Shown one piece after another: positions 1 through 8,164 of a stretch of DNA of 64,000 nucleotides. The notes below the pieces were generated by a model. That model had not been told where the DNA came from. It worked only from the letters and a program-made list of their open reading frames with translations, and ran no database searches. The stretch is taken from assembly GCA_030152305.1 (NCBI GenBank), contig JASKOM010000001.1:1-64000 (forward strand). The letters run 5' to 3'. Source of the DNA: Campylobacterota bacterium (GTDB lineage: Bacteria > Campylobacterota > Campylobacteria > Campylobacterales > Thiovulaceae). The position numbers and the translations under genes were made by a program. The first letter of the stretch is position 1, and the number at the start of each line of letters is the position of its first letter.

Positions 1-1
1 T

Positions 2-307
2 ATCAAAGTTTGGGATTTATCAAAAATATCAAAAAATATGAATCCGCAAGTTTCGCTATTTTTCTCATCAACGGGCGAATGGGTCGCTTGGACACCAGAC
101 AATTTTTATACATCTTCAAACGGCGGTGAAAATTTGTTAGGTTTTCATCTCAACGGCGGTTCAGATCGTGAAGCGATTTATTTACCAATTTATCAAATAA
201 AAGAGCTAAACCGACCTGATTTAATAAAACGGGCTTTCAACGGCGAAGATATATCAAAATATAAAAATACAAACCTCATCGAACTTATAAAAAACTCAAT
301 CGAATAA
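2..307 (+). CDS. C-terminal end of a WD40-repeat protein (partial)
   Basis: The frame is open from the window edge and stops with TAA at 305-307; the ATG at 38 is internal. The first residues read IKVWDL, the typical closing strand of a WD repeat. They are followed by GEWVAWTPDNFY and GGENLLGFHLNGG, which match the conserved tail found at the end of many bacterial WD40 and caspase/WD40 proteins. Only about 100 residues are visible, so the N-terminal effector domain, if any, is unknown. Function is probably protein-protein scaffolding. The family call is good; the specific role is not determinable here. Confidence 0.7.
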   Translation: MKVWDLSKISKNMNPQVSLFFSSTGEWVAWTPDNFYTSSNGGENLLGFHLNGGSDREAIYLPIYQIKELNRPDLIKRAFNGEDISKYKNTNLIELIKNSIE

Positions 308-321
308 AAAATAAATTTCTT

Positions 322-347
322 AGATTCCGTGTCAAGCACGGAATGAC
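322..347. repeat. dispersed palindromic element, copy A
   Basis: Short palindrome with arms TTCCGTG and CACGGAA around a 5-base loop, flanked by AGA on the left and TGACG on the right. It shares the AGATtCCG...CGGaATGACG layout with elements at 22804, 23973, 31707, 40697 and 55240. It lies in the convergent gap between the WD40 gene and the minus-strand gene. Confidence 0.5.
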
Positions 348-433
348 GAATCGAAGCTCCGCTATTTTTCGATGGTTAATTTAATTCAAAATTGAAAATT
401 AACTATTCAAAATTATTTGTGGTTTGGTCTAGC

Positions 434-450
434 CACGGCAAAAAGCCGTG
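434..450. terminator. possible bidirectional hairpin
   Basis: CACGGC, a loop of five A, then GCCGTG. It sits between the converging WD40 tail and the 498-1461 minus-strand locus. There is no clear U-run, so terminator activity is only a guess. Confidence 0.3.
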
Positions 451-497
451 TCTAACGAGATCTACGAATTTCTAGCTTTATTTAAAAGTCAAAAACT

Positions 498-765
498 CAT
501 AGGTCTCGGACACACAAAACTAAACTATCATCAGCCTGATGACTCCAACTGCCATTCACATGAAGGAAATGAACAACCTTATAGGAGTTACTGTCGTATA
601 TAGTTGGAAGTCCAATACCAAGAAGCTTTTGTAACGAAACTTAAAGGTTTCTTGATATAAAGTCTATAGCCATCTGCATTGTTCAAAGTTGCATTTTTGT
701 CAATTAATGTTTTTAATTCGTCTAAAGTTGGTCCGCCACTCATGGCATCCCAGTCCATATTTTTA
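498..765 (-). pseudogene. frameshifted Lcl_C-like C-terminal domain
   Basis: This continues the gene 763-1461 in other frames. Removing one A from the AAAA run just before its stop joins it to a frame reading KEACGKNMDWDAMSGG, TLDELKTLID and SWYWTS, which ends in a stop at 588-590. Shifting again gives IYDSNSYKVVHF, NGSW and DDSLVLCVRDL, ending at 498. The YWTS...VNG...LVLCVRD pattern resembles the Lcl_C (DUF1566) domain of secreted bacterial proteins. A small ORF at 588-758 (56 aa) is part of this reading. The two shifts could be decay, phase variation in the A tract, or assembly errors. Confidence 0.5.
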
Positions 766-1461
766 CCGCAAGCCTCTTTTAAGGGCTTTTTTCAAGGTCT
801 TTTCGACCATGGCGTTTACCTCATCTTGAAGGCTTTTCGACCCCATCGCTTCCGCGACTCCTAGGTCAATCATACCTCCAAGATTTTGTACTAAAGCATT
901 TTTTGCTCGATTTTGATCTAATAATTTTTGATCAAATTGCTTTAATTTTTGTTTGATTTGTTCTGGTTTTTCAGCTTTTGCTTTTTGCAAATCGTGAAAC
1001 CAGCTATTTTTAAAATCAAAAGCTTTGTAATTGTCATAACTGTAATTTGCTGTAATCTCAACAATGTTATAACTTTGATCAAAACCAACAGAAAAATATT
1101 TTACACTTGATTTAAAATATTCTGCTGAATTAATAGGAATCTTGATTTTAAAATGCAAAGATTTATTAATCGAAACTGAAAAAGTTTCTTTGTCAGCATT
1201 GTATTTCATTTCAACCATTTGATTTCCCAAATAGCTATTAAGATATTTTTCTCGTTCTCTTGCAGTTCGTTGATAAAAGTCAGCTGTTTTCTCAAATTCG
1301 CTTTTCACAAAAACCTTTGAAACAATTTGCTGAAAAGTCAAATTAGAATCAAAGTTTCTATATTCGATATATTGTCCAGTCCAAAAAAAGATCGCAGGTA
1401 ATTTATTTGAACTGTTATTTTGTTTATTTTGAAACTGATCAGAATGTGGAACACCACCCAT
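763..1461 (-). CDS. hypothetical protein, upstream part of a broken gene
   Basis: 232 aa, ATG at 1461. No family is recognised. It has no signal peptide and no membrane segment; the second half is lysine/glutamine-rich and probably helical (residues ~160-232). The last residues (KKALKRGLR) result from a frame change at an A tract; with one A fewer the frame runs into the Lcl_C-like sequence below it, so this is probably the N-terminal part of a longer protein. It carries one GATGAGGT octamer, read as Asp-Glu-Val. The NYN-domain gene lies 28 bases upstream on the same strand, so the two may be co-transcribed. Confidence 0.5.
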   Translation of the reverse strand: MGGVPHSDQFQNKQNNSSNKLPAIFFWTGQYIEYRNFDSNLTFQQIVSKVFVKSEFEKTADFYQRTAREREKYLNSYLGNQMVEMKYNADKETFSVSINKSLHFKIKIPINSAEYFKSSVKYFSVGFDQSYNIVEITANYSYDNYKAFDFKNSWFHDLQKAKAEKPEQIKQKLKQFDQKLLDQNRAKNALVQNLGGMIDLGVAEAMGSKSLQDEVNAMVEKTLKKALKRGLR

Positions 1462-1489
1462 TTATGTTTATCCTTAATTTATTATTTAA

Positions 1490-2131
1490 TTATTTTCTAC
1501 GATAAGGATATACCTCATCGTCGTCATCGTTATTAATATTTTTGTTATCGCCATACGGATCAAATGTTGAATCTGAATTATCTAGATCGTCATCATTATC
1601 GTTAATGTTGTCAGTTTCGTTATCGTTTTCATCGACATCATAATTATTTTCAAAATATTCTTCTAAGAAAATAACACCAGAAGCAACTTGTTGAAGATGT
1701 CTAGAAAGATTATTACGAAAAGAGGCAACTTCAACACGAATGCTCATTTGTCGTAATTCTTTAATAAGAGGAACGAAATCGCTATCACCAGAAACAATAA
1801 CGATAATATCAGGTTTAGATGTATGAGCGACTTTCATAATGTCCATTGATATTTCAACATCGAAATCGCATTTATAGCTATTACCTGCGATTGTGCCAAC
1901 TTTTGAATGAACAAGAAAACCGCTATTCCATAGAGCTTCAATTTCTCGATCTCTTGAATGTTCAGATCGAGGATCTTTAGGAACATAGGCAACAGCCCCA
2001 GTTAAAAAGCGACCTTCATCAACTGAAACAAGAATGTCATTTAATAAAACTTTATAATCTATTACATAATTTAATTGTCTTGCGATTGACTGTATATTTG
2101 CATAATCTAAAAATAATTGAACATTTTCCAT
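1490..2131 (-). CDS. NYN/DUF88 (LabA-like) domain protein with acidic tail
   Basis: 213 aa. The N-terminal ~160 residues match the NYN (LabA/DUF88, PIN-like) nuclease fold: FLDYANI near residue 7 with the first Asp, CDFDVEISMDIM around 88-99, and VSGDSDFVPLI around 113-123, giving the conserved acidic cluster. Known family members are putative RNA-processing nucleases. Residues ~165-213 are almost entirely Asp/Asn/Glu and low complexity, probably disordered. GGAG precedes the ATG by about eight bases. The first bases of the tail region include a GATGAGGT octamer. RNase activity is inferred from the family only. Confidence 0.8.
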   Translation of the reverse strand: MENVQLFLDYANIQSIARQLNYVIDYKVLLNDILVSVDEGRFLTGAVAYVPKDPRSEHSRDREIEALWNSGFLVHSKVGTIAGNSYKCDFDVEISMDIMKVAHTSKPDIIVIVSGDSDFVPLIKELRQMSIRVEVASFRNNLSRHLQQVASGVIFLEEYFENNYDVDENDNETDNINDNDDDLDNSDSTFDPYGDNKNINNDDDDEVYPYRRK

Positions 2132-2214
2132 TAATTATTTCTCCATAAATTCTAATTAATTAAAAATAATTTTATAATATTATGGAGATTGATTATGTCT
2201 AAAAAAAAGGAGTT

Positions 2215-2394
2215 TTAAAAAACATATCCAAATTGTTCTAACGATTTTTTATCTTTTGACCAGCCTCGTTTAACAGAAACAAAAAGCTGTAAATAAATTT
2301 TCTTTTTGATTAATTCTTCGATTTTTTCTCTTGCATTTTGTCCAATTCTTTTTAAACCAGAACCGTTTTTACCAATTAACATAGCTTTTTGATT
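2215..2394 (-). pseudogene. era: displaced duplicate of the era 3' end
   Basis: About 180 bases nearly identical to the last part of the intact era gene (4196-4375), including the stop. It codes for the C-terminal KH portion and ends QFGYVF where intact Era ends QFGYIF. There are roughly half a dozen differences, mostly silent. It has no start and cannot be a functional GTPase. Homology stops abruptly near 2394. The two lipoprotein genes lie between this remnant and intact era, so it marks the edge of an insertion. Confidence 0.85.
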
Positions 2395-2485
2395 AACTTT
2401 TTTTAAAATATCTAAATATTAGTTTTATAAAATATAAATATATTTATTATAATTTAATATTTAATCACCTTAAGCTTAACTTAAT

Positions 2486-2500
2486 GGGGGGGGGTAATAT
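2486..2500 (+). promoter_or_regulatory. poly-G tract abutting a -10 box (likely phase-variable promoter)
   Basis: Nine consecutive G (2486-2494) are followed directly by TAATAT (2495-2500), a good -10 hexamer, 42 bases before the lipoprotein ATG. In an AT-rich Campylobacterota genome, G tracts of this length are the classic slippage-prone sites. Here the tract would change promoter spacing rather than reading frame. Confidence 0.6.
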
Positions 2501-2542
2501 ACTTTCAATATCCTTAAATGAACTTAATCAATAGGAAAAATA

Positions 2543-3325
2543 ATGAAAAGATACACATATATTTTTTTAGCACTGGCTTTAAGCGGATGTAACAGCGACA
2601 AAAATACAACTAATACGACAAGTTATATTGATAATGTAGAACTTAATAGAACTCTGACATATTTAACTGAAACAGTTGTTTTGGCTGATGGCAAATGTTG
2701 GGAACAACATGTTGAACCAAAAGAGATTGATGGTGTAACAAAATATGTAGCTCCTGAAAATATTGTTGGAGTAAGATTTGCAGGTGAAATTGGTGTTTGG
2801 ACAGCTATCAATGATTGTTCTCAATATATAAACAATAATCCTTTAAGAGTAGGTATGTATCCATATATGGTTGATCGAGAAACTGTTGATTGCTATACAA
2901 TGAATGAACAAGAATGTCAAAGTTATTCCGAGTGTTCAATTGTCTCATCTAATGATCATATGTTGTTTAAAACATATAATAATGAAAAAAGTTGTTATAA
3001 CGGTTTATCGATTTTTATAGGATGTGTTCGTCAAAAAGATATGCATGCTCTTACTTTCACACTCGATGCAGAAAAGTTTAGTCATTATGCAATATTTTCA
3101 AATAAAGAGACTAGTCAATCTGTTACAGCACATCAATCGACTAGTGACTTGATAACAGAAAATCAAGATAGATCTCCAGACTTAGCAAAATGGCAATTTG
3201 ACGAGTTAGCAACAACAAAAATGTATCTTTATTATCAAGAACTTGGAAAAATAAATGGTCAAGATTATGTTCGTCCATTAAGTTGTAGTTCCGAAGAATT
3301 AAAAGATATTAATCTATCAAAATAA
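2543..3325 (+). CDS. tandem lipoprotein, first copy
   Basis: 260 aa. Signal peptide with a lipobox ending LSGC at residues 13-16, so an exported lipoprotein. The mature part starts NSDKNTTNTTSYID and has eight or more Cys, suggesting disulfides. No known domain. An AGGAAA-like ribosome site precedes the ATG. The stop overlaps the next ATG (TAATG), so the pair is translationally coupled. The first ~310 bases are almost identical to the second copy; the middle (~residues 105-185) differs and the last ~70 residues are again similar. This pattern suggests a surface antigen diversified by recombination. Probably controlled by the poly-G promoter upstream. Confidence 0.7.
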   Translation: MKRYTYIFLALALSGCNSDKNTTNTTSYIDNVELNRTLTYLTETVVLADGKCWEQHVEPKEIDGVTKYVAPENIVGVRFAGEIGVWTAINDCSQYINNNPLRVGMYPYMVDRETVDCYTMNEQECQSYSECSIVSSNDHMLFKTYNNEKSCYNGLSIFIGCVRQKDMHALTFTLDAEKFSHYAIFSNKETSQSVTAHQSTSDLITENQDRSPDLAKWQFDELATTKMYLYYQELGKINGQDYVRPLSCSSEELKDINLSK

Positions 3326-4104
3326 TGAAACAATACACATATATTTTTTTAGCACTGGCTTTAAGCGGATGTAACAGCGACAAAAATACAACTAATACGA
3401 CAAGTTATATCGATAATGTAGAACTTAATAGAACTCTGACATATTTAACTGAAACAGTTGTTTTGGCTGATGGCAAATGTTGGGAACAACATGTTGAACC
3501 AAAAGAGATTGATGGTGTAACAAAATATGTAGCTCCTGAAAATATTGTTGGAGTAAGATTTGCAGGTGAAATTGGTGTTTGGACAGCTATCAATGATTGT
3601 TCTCAATATATAAACAATACTCCTTTAAGTGTAGGTATATCTCCATATATGGTTGATCGAGAAACTGTTGATTGCTATACAATGAACGAACAAGAATGTA
3701 AAAGTTATTCTGAATGCATGACAGCATCAGCTCCTTCATATAGTAGGTATGATCCATATAATAAAGATAAATATTGTATTGGCGGTTTATCGATTTTTGT
3801 AGGATGTGTTCGTCAAAGAGATGGAATAATTATAGATTCTGCTAATATGATGAATTTGGGTAAATTGACAATATTTTCAAATAAAGAGACTAATCAATCT
3901 ATTACAGCATTTCAAAATGCTAGTAGCTCAATAACAGAAAATCAAGACAGATCTCCAGACTTAGCAAAATGGCAATTTGACGAGTTAGCAACAAAAGAAA
4001 TGTATCTTTATTACCAAGAACTTGGAAAAGTAAATGGTCAAGATTATGTTCGTCCATTAAGTTGTAGTTCCGAAGAATTAAAAGATATTAATTTATCAAA
4101 TTAA
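3325..4104 (+). CDS. tandem lipoprotein, second copy
   Basis: 259 aa paralogue of the preceding gene, with the same signal peptide and LSGC lipobox, near-identical residues 1-95, a divergent Cys-containing middle and a conserved C-terminus ending SSEELKDINLS. Its ATG overlaps the stop of copy one, so both share one promoter. The DNA identity at the 5' end with a diverged middle points to gene conversion or a recent duplication followed by diversifying change. It lies in the insertion between intact era and the displaced era end. Function unknown; surface exposure is inferred. Confidence 0.7.
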   Translation: MKQYTYIFLALALSGCNSDKNTTNTTSYIDNVELNRTLTYLTETVVLADGKCWEQHVEPKEIDGVTKYVAPENIVGVRFAGEIGVWTAINDCSQYINNTPLSVGISPYMVDRETVDCYTMNEQECKSYSECMTASAPSYSRYDPYNKDKYCIGGLSIFVGCVRQRDGIIIDSANMMNLGKLTIFSNKETNQSITAFQNASSSITENQDRSPDLAKWQFDELATKEMYLYYQELGKVNGQDYVRPLSCSSEELKDINLSN

Positions 4105-4133
4105 TATCTTTGATTATATAAGCAATTTTTCCA

Positions 4134-4161
4134 AGGAACGATCTAATTTTTAATCGTTCCT
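4134..4161. terminator. bidirectional terminator between lipoprotein pair and era
   Basis: Arms AGGAACGAT and ATCGTTCCT (9 bp) around a 10-base T-rich loop, between the converging ends of the lipoprotein pair and era. Confidence 0.7.
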
Positions 4162-4195
4162 GATTCCAATAACAAGTTTGCTAATTATTGTTTAA

Positions 4196-5101
4196 TTAAA
4201 AAATATATCCAAATTGTTCTAACGATTTTTTATCTTTTGACCAGCCTCGTTTAACAGAAACAAAAAGCTGTAAATAAATTTTCTTTTTAATTAATTCTTC
4301 GATTTTTTCTCTTGCATTTTGTCCAATTCTTTTTAAGCCCGAACCATTTTTGCCAATTAACATAGCTTTTTGATTTTCTTTTTCGACAATTATCGTTGCA
4401 TGAATTTTATCGATTTTATTGTCGTCAAAAATTTCTTCGACTTTATCGATTACGACATCGCTTTCATATGGAATTTCATCGCTAGTTCCATCAAAAATTG
4501 CTTCACGAATAAATTCGCGATAAATATCTCGTAAATGTTCAGTCGTTAAATCTTCAGGATTATATAAATGCGGAGATACTGGCAAATATTTCACGATCGT
4601 TTTTAAAATATATTCTCGATCGATGCCTCGTTTTGTCGAAACAGGAATTAACTCAAGAAATTTATCTGAAAACTTTTGATATTTCGTTATCGATTCGAGA
4701 ATTGCCCCATTTGAGACCTCATCGCTTTTTGTTAATAATAAAAAATGCGGTTTTTTACTTAATTCGAGAAAATGCTCATAATCTTTTGTCGAATCCGTAA
4801 TCGGAGCAAGAAATAAAATTAAATCACAATCGCCAATAGCTTTTAAAGCCTCTTCGAGCATAAACTGATTTAATAATTTTTCTCGTTGATGAATACCGGG
4901 AGTATCAACAAGAACGACTTGATCTTCGCCATGCATAACAATTGCATTAACTCGTTTTCGAGTTGCATTAGCTTTATGCGAAACAATCGCTATTTTTTCA
5001 CCTAAAAGCCAATTTAACAATGTGCTTTTTCCTGCATTTGGTCGCCCAACAATCGAAACAAGCCCTGTTCTACTTTTTACATTTTCGTCTAATATTTTCA
5101 T
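4196..5101 (-). CDS. era: GTPase Era
   Basis: 301 aa, normal length. Era binds 16S rRNA and acts in 30S ribosome assembly. The P-loop GRPNAGKS is at residues 19-26, DTPG at 66-69 and TKSD at 124-127. The C-terminal KH RNA-binding domain includes IGKNGSGLKRIG (around 250). The start overlaps moaE by four bases (ATGA), so it is translationally coupled at the end of the minus-strand run miaB-moaD-moaE-era. It contains one octamer copy, read as SDEVS. A second copy of its 3' end lies at 2215-2394. Confidence 0.97.
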   Translation of the reverse strand: MKILDENVKSRTGLVSIVGRPNAGKSTLLNWLLGEKIAIVSHKANATRKRVNAIVMHGEDQVVLVDTPGIHQREKLLNQFMLEEALKAIGDCDLILFLAPITDSTKDYEHFLELSKKPHFLLLTKSDEVSNGAILESITKYQKFSDKFLELIPVSTKRGIDREYILKTIVKYLPVSPHLYNPEDLTTEHLRDIYREFIREAIFDGTSDEIPYESDVVIDKVEEIFDDNKIDKIHATIIVEKENQKAMLIGKNGSGLKRIGQNAREKIEELIKKKIYLQLFVSVKRGWSKDKKSLEQFGYIF

Positions 5102-5532
5102 GCTAATAAGCCACTTCCTATAATTTTTTTGCTTCTTGATTCAGCATAAATTCGTTTGCTATCGATTAAATCATATTTCCAAATTGGTGCATTTGCTTTA
5201 AAATCTTCAACAAATTCAACAATTAATCTAAGAGCAACTTCTCTTTTTGGTGATAAAACAGCTGAAACATACGAACTTTCATGAACCAAAACATCACCGA
5301 TCGAATGAGCAAATTTTAATTTTGCACCATCTTTTTCTGCTCGAGAAACCCAATTTTCAAACCAATTTTTTAACAATGGTTCATAAACATCAAAACTTAA
5401 ACCTGAAATATTATTTTCATCGCGAACGATTCCGACAAACGGAATAAAAGCTCCATAATTTAATAATTTTTCAGATTCATACCAGCGAGTTAAAATTTCT
5501 GGAACATTTAAACCATTTTTATATAATTCCAT
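5098..5532 (-). CDS. moaE: molybdopterin synthase catalytic subunit MoaE
   Basis: 144 aa. With MoaD it converts cyclic pyranopterin monophosphate to molybdopterin. The family motifs are visible: GAFIPFVGIVRDEN near residue 27, AHSIGDVLVHE near 95, and APIWKYD near 120 with the catalytic lysine, then SKKIIGSG. It is directly downstream of moaD (15-base gap) and overlaps era, the usual partner arrangement for moaD and moaE. It implies that the cell makes Mo-cofactor enzymes. Confidence 0.93.
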   Translation of the reverse strand: MELYKNGLNVPEILTRWYESEKLLNYGAFIPFVGIVRDENNISGLSFDVYEPLLKNWFENWVSRAEKDGAKLKFAHSIGDVLVHESSYVSAVLSPKREVALRLIVEFVEDFKANAPIWKYDLIDSKRIYAESRSKKIIGSGLLA

Positions 5533-5547
5533 GATTAATTTTTTATT

Positions 5548-5769
5548 TTAACCTCCGCAAACAGGTGGCAAAATCGCAACGACATCACCACTTTTTAATT
5601 CGATATTTCTATCAAAAACTAATTTACCATTTATTGCAACTGCTGATTTCTCAAGCCAATCAATTAATTCACTGTCATTTTTTAAAATTTCAGCTAAATC
5701 ATTTAAATTTTTAATATTAAAATATTCAGCTTCTCGATTAATTGGTCCTAAAAATTCTATTTTAACCAT
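5548..5769 (-). CDS. moaD: molybdopterin synthase sulfur carrier MoaD
   Basis: 73 aa ubiquitin-like protein ending in the diagnostic Gly-Gly (PPVCGG), which is thiocarboxylated and donates sulfur in molybdopterin synthesis. VKIEFLGP at the N-terminus and GKLVFDRN in the middle fit the beta-grasp fold. It abuts miaB (start 5769, miaB stop 5770) and precedes moaE. Confidence 0.92.
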   Translation of the reverse strand: MVKIEFLGPINREAEYFNIKNLNDLAEILKNDSELIDWLEKSAVAINGKLVFDRNIELKSGDVVAILPPVCGG

Positions 5770-7065
5770 TTAAATTATTTCACCTTTCATTTGAGTTCGC
5801 ATCGATTCGATAATTTTTACATTTCGAATTTGCCCCAAATTATAAATATCGCCTCGAGATTTAACCAAAAGACCGCTTGAAGTTCGACCGATTAAACAGC
5901 CACTATTTTCATCAAAAGTATCAAATAAAACCGAATAAATTTTATTAATTCGCTCTTTTGCCAATTCTTCCATGATTTTTTGATGAGTTGATTGCAAAAT
6001 AATTAATCGTTCTGAAGCGACCTCATCGATAATTTGATTATTAAAATCTTTTGCTTCCGTCAAAGGTCGTGGCGAATATTTAAAACTGAATAATTGCTCA
6101 AATTTTGCCCGATTTAAAATATCGATCGTGTCGTTAAAATCGCTATCGCTTTCATCTGGAAAACCGACAATAATATCAGTCGAAATTGCAACATCAGGAA
6201 CAGCTCGTCGAATTCTTTCAATTCGATCAATAAACCATTCTCGATTATAACCTCGTTTCATCATTTTTAATATTTTATTCGAACCACTTTGTAATGGAAC
6301 ATGAATTCCTTTTGCAATTTTTGGATTATTTGCAAATTCTTCAATAAATTTATTATCCATATGTAACGGATGTGGCGAAGAAAATCTTATTCGTTCAAGC
6401 CCGTCTATTTTCGAAACTGCTTTTAATAATGCCGTGAAATTAATATCTCGATGAGGTTGAGAAAATCTGCGACCATAATTATTAACATTTTGACCTAATA
6501 ATAAAATCTCTTTTGCTCCAGATTCAACCGCTTTTTGAACTTCGTTAATAATTAAATCAGCTGGAATCGAAATCTCTTCACCGCGAGTAAAAGGAACAAT
6601 ACAAAAAGTGCATTGTTTATCGCAACCAATCGAAATATTTATCGATTTTCGAAAATTCGAAACTGGCGACGACGGATATAATTCAAGCGATTCATCATTA
6701 GAAATATCGATTTCGACAGCACCTTTTTTATCAAGAATTGCATCGATTTTCGAAACATTTCTAGCACCAAGAACGAAATTTACATATGGAGCTTTTTGAA
6801 TAATTTCTCGTCCCAAATGCGAAGCCGTGCAACCTGCAACTCCGATTTTTGCACCATTTTTTTTAATAGCATTAAAACTGCCTAATTCCGAAAATAATTT
6901 CTGAATCGGTTTTTCTCGAACCGAACATGTATTTATAATTATTAAATCAGCTTCTTGAATTTTATCTGTTTGAACGGCATTTCGTTTTTCTTTTAATATC
7001 GCTAAAATATTTTCGCTGTCTTTATGATTCATTGCACAACCGAAAGTTTCGATATAAATTTGCAT
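5770..7065 (-). CDS. miaB: tRNA-2-methylthio-N6-dimethylallyladenosine synthase MiaB
   Basis: 431 aa radical-SAM methylthiotransferase that modifies A37 of tRNAs. The N-terminal UPF0004 domain has cluster cysteines at residues 10, 47 and 79. The radical-SAM CxxxCxxC is at 148/152/155 (GCDKQCTFC). A TRAM domain is at the C-terminus (GRTSSGLLVKS). The length is normal. It lies one base after truD on the same strand. It contains two octamer copies, one sense (IDEVASE) and one antisense. Confidence 0.96.
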   Translation of the reverse strand: MQIYIETFGCAMNHKDSENILAILKEKRNAVQTDKIQEADLIIINTCSVREKPIQKLFSELGSFNAIKKNGAKIGVAGCTASHLGREIIQKAPYVNFVLGARNVSKIDAILDKKGAVEIDISNDESLELYPSSPVSNFRKSINISIGCDKQCTFCIVPFTRGEEISIPADLIINEVQKAVESGAKEILLLGQNVNNYGRRFSQPHRDINFTALLKAVSKIDGLERIRFSSPHPLHMDNKFIEEFANNPKIAKGIHVPLQSGSNKILKMMKRGYNREWFIDRIERIRRAVPDVAISTDIIVGFPDESDSDFNDTIDILNRAKFEQLFSFKYSPRPLTEAKDFNNQIIDEVASERLIILQSTHQKIMEELAKERINKIYSVLFDTFDENSGCLIGRTSSGLLVKSRGDIYNLGQIRNVKIIESMRTQMKGEII

Positions 7066-7066
7066 A

Positions 7067-8164
7067 TTATATTAACTCTCTTTTTGCGATTTCTTCTAAT
7101 AAATTTGTTGCATAACTGCCTTTTGGTAAATAAAAATTTAATTCATACCAAAATTCTTCTTCGCGATATTTGCCACTTAAATTTTCTGGAAAAATCCAAG
7201 CATATCTTCGTTCGCCGTCTAAGTTTTCACCAAGATCAAATAAATCTTTTTCATAAATCGATGCATCATTCAAAGCTTTTATCGTTCGATTTCCGATTAA
7301 TAAACCTGACGGTGAAATATCCCGTTTCATAAATCGTTCGACCTCATCGGCAAATTTTTCACGATCAATATTAAAAGCTTTGCCATGTGGATAATGCAAC
7401 ATGACATCGCCGACCAATAATTTAAACGGATGAATTTGTGCTTTTAAAATATCTGGATGTTCAAATTTTAAATTTAAAGTTTCGAAAACTTTTGGTAATT
7501 CTTTTGCCGAAAAACCATCGATTAAACGACCTAATTTAATTCGTTCCGAAAGCCAATTATTAAATAAATAGCTTTGATAAGCATTTATAAATAGTCGTTT
7601 TTTAGAAGGATCTCGCATTTCAATTTCGCCATTGACGATTTTTTTGCCAATTTCGAAATTATCGCCATCATTGCCAAATCGTTGATAACCAAAAAAATTA
7701 GGAATTCCGAACTCTTTTATTTTTTCGATTGCTCCGTTTATCATCGAAGCCGAAGTCGGATTAACTTTTTTTAATCTGACAAAAAATTTGTTGCCTTTTA
7801 AATGACCTAATTTTATTTTATTATTATGATAATTTCGAGACAAAATATTTATATTTTTTTCGTCAAAATTATCTAATTTGGCTTCAAGTTTTCGCGGAAC
7901 TGAAATATATTGCATTGTCATGCCGTTTTTATCTTTCATTCCAGCATAGCCAATTTCTCGATCTTTTATACCTAATTTTTTAGAAATTATCGAGATCATT
8001 TCCCAAGTCGTCAAATCTCGTTTTCTAATTTTTAAGATGAGGTGTTCGCCTTCGCCACTAAATTCATATAAAGGAACTTCTTCGACAACGAAATCTTTAT
8101 TATTTTGAGCAAAATGAAATTCGATTGGTGAATGATTTAAAAAATATTCTTTAGTCATTTGCAT
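7067..8164 (-). CDS. truD: tRNA pseudouridine synthase TruD
   Basis: 365 aa. It makes pseudouridine at position 13 of tRNA-Glu. The catalytic motif AGMKDK is at residues 74-79 (Asp78), and the TruD insertion has NFFGYQRFG near 155. It overlaps the end of folP by 14 bases and ends one base before miaB. Two octamer copies lie inside (ADEVERF in sense, one in antisense). Confidence 0.95.
   Translation of the reverse strand: MQMTKEYFLNHSPIEFHFAQNNKDFVVEEVPLYEFSGEGEHLILKIRKRDLTTWEMISIISKKLGIKDREIGYAGMKDKNGMTMQYISVPRKLEAKLDNFDEKNINILSRNYHNNKIKLGHLKGNKFFVRLKKVNPTSASMINGAIEKIKEFGIPNFFGYQRFGNDGDNFEIGKKIVNGEIEMRDPSKKRLFINAYQSYLFNNWLSERIKLGRLIDGFSAKELPKVFETLNLKFEHPDILKAQIHPFKLLVGDVMLHYPHGKAFNIDREKFADEVERFMKRDISPSGLLIGNRTIKALNDASIYEKDLFDLGENLDGERRYAWIFPENLSGKYREEEFWYELNFYLPKGSYATNLLEEIAKRELI

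Noticed and set aside
679-864. Plus-strand ORF of 61 aa opposite the Lcl_C-like locus
   Set aside because: It is the complement of a much better supported, domain-like minus-strand sequence.
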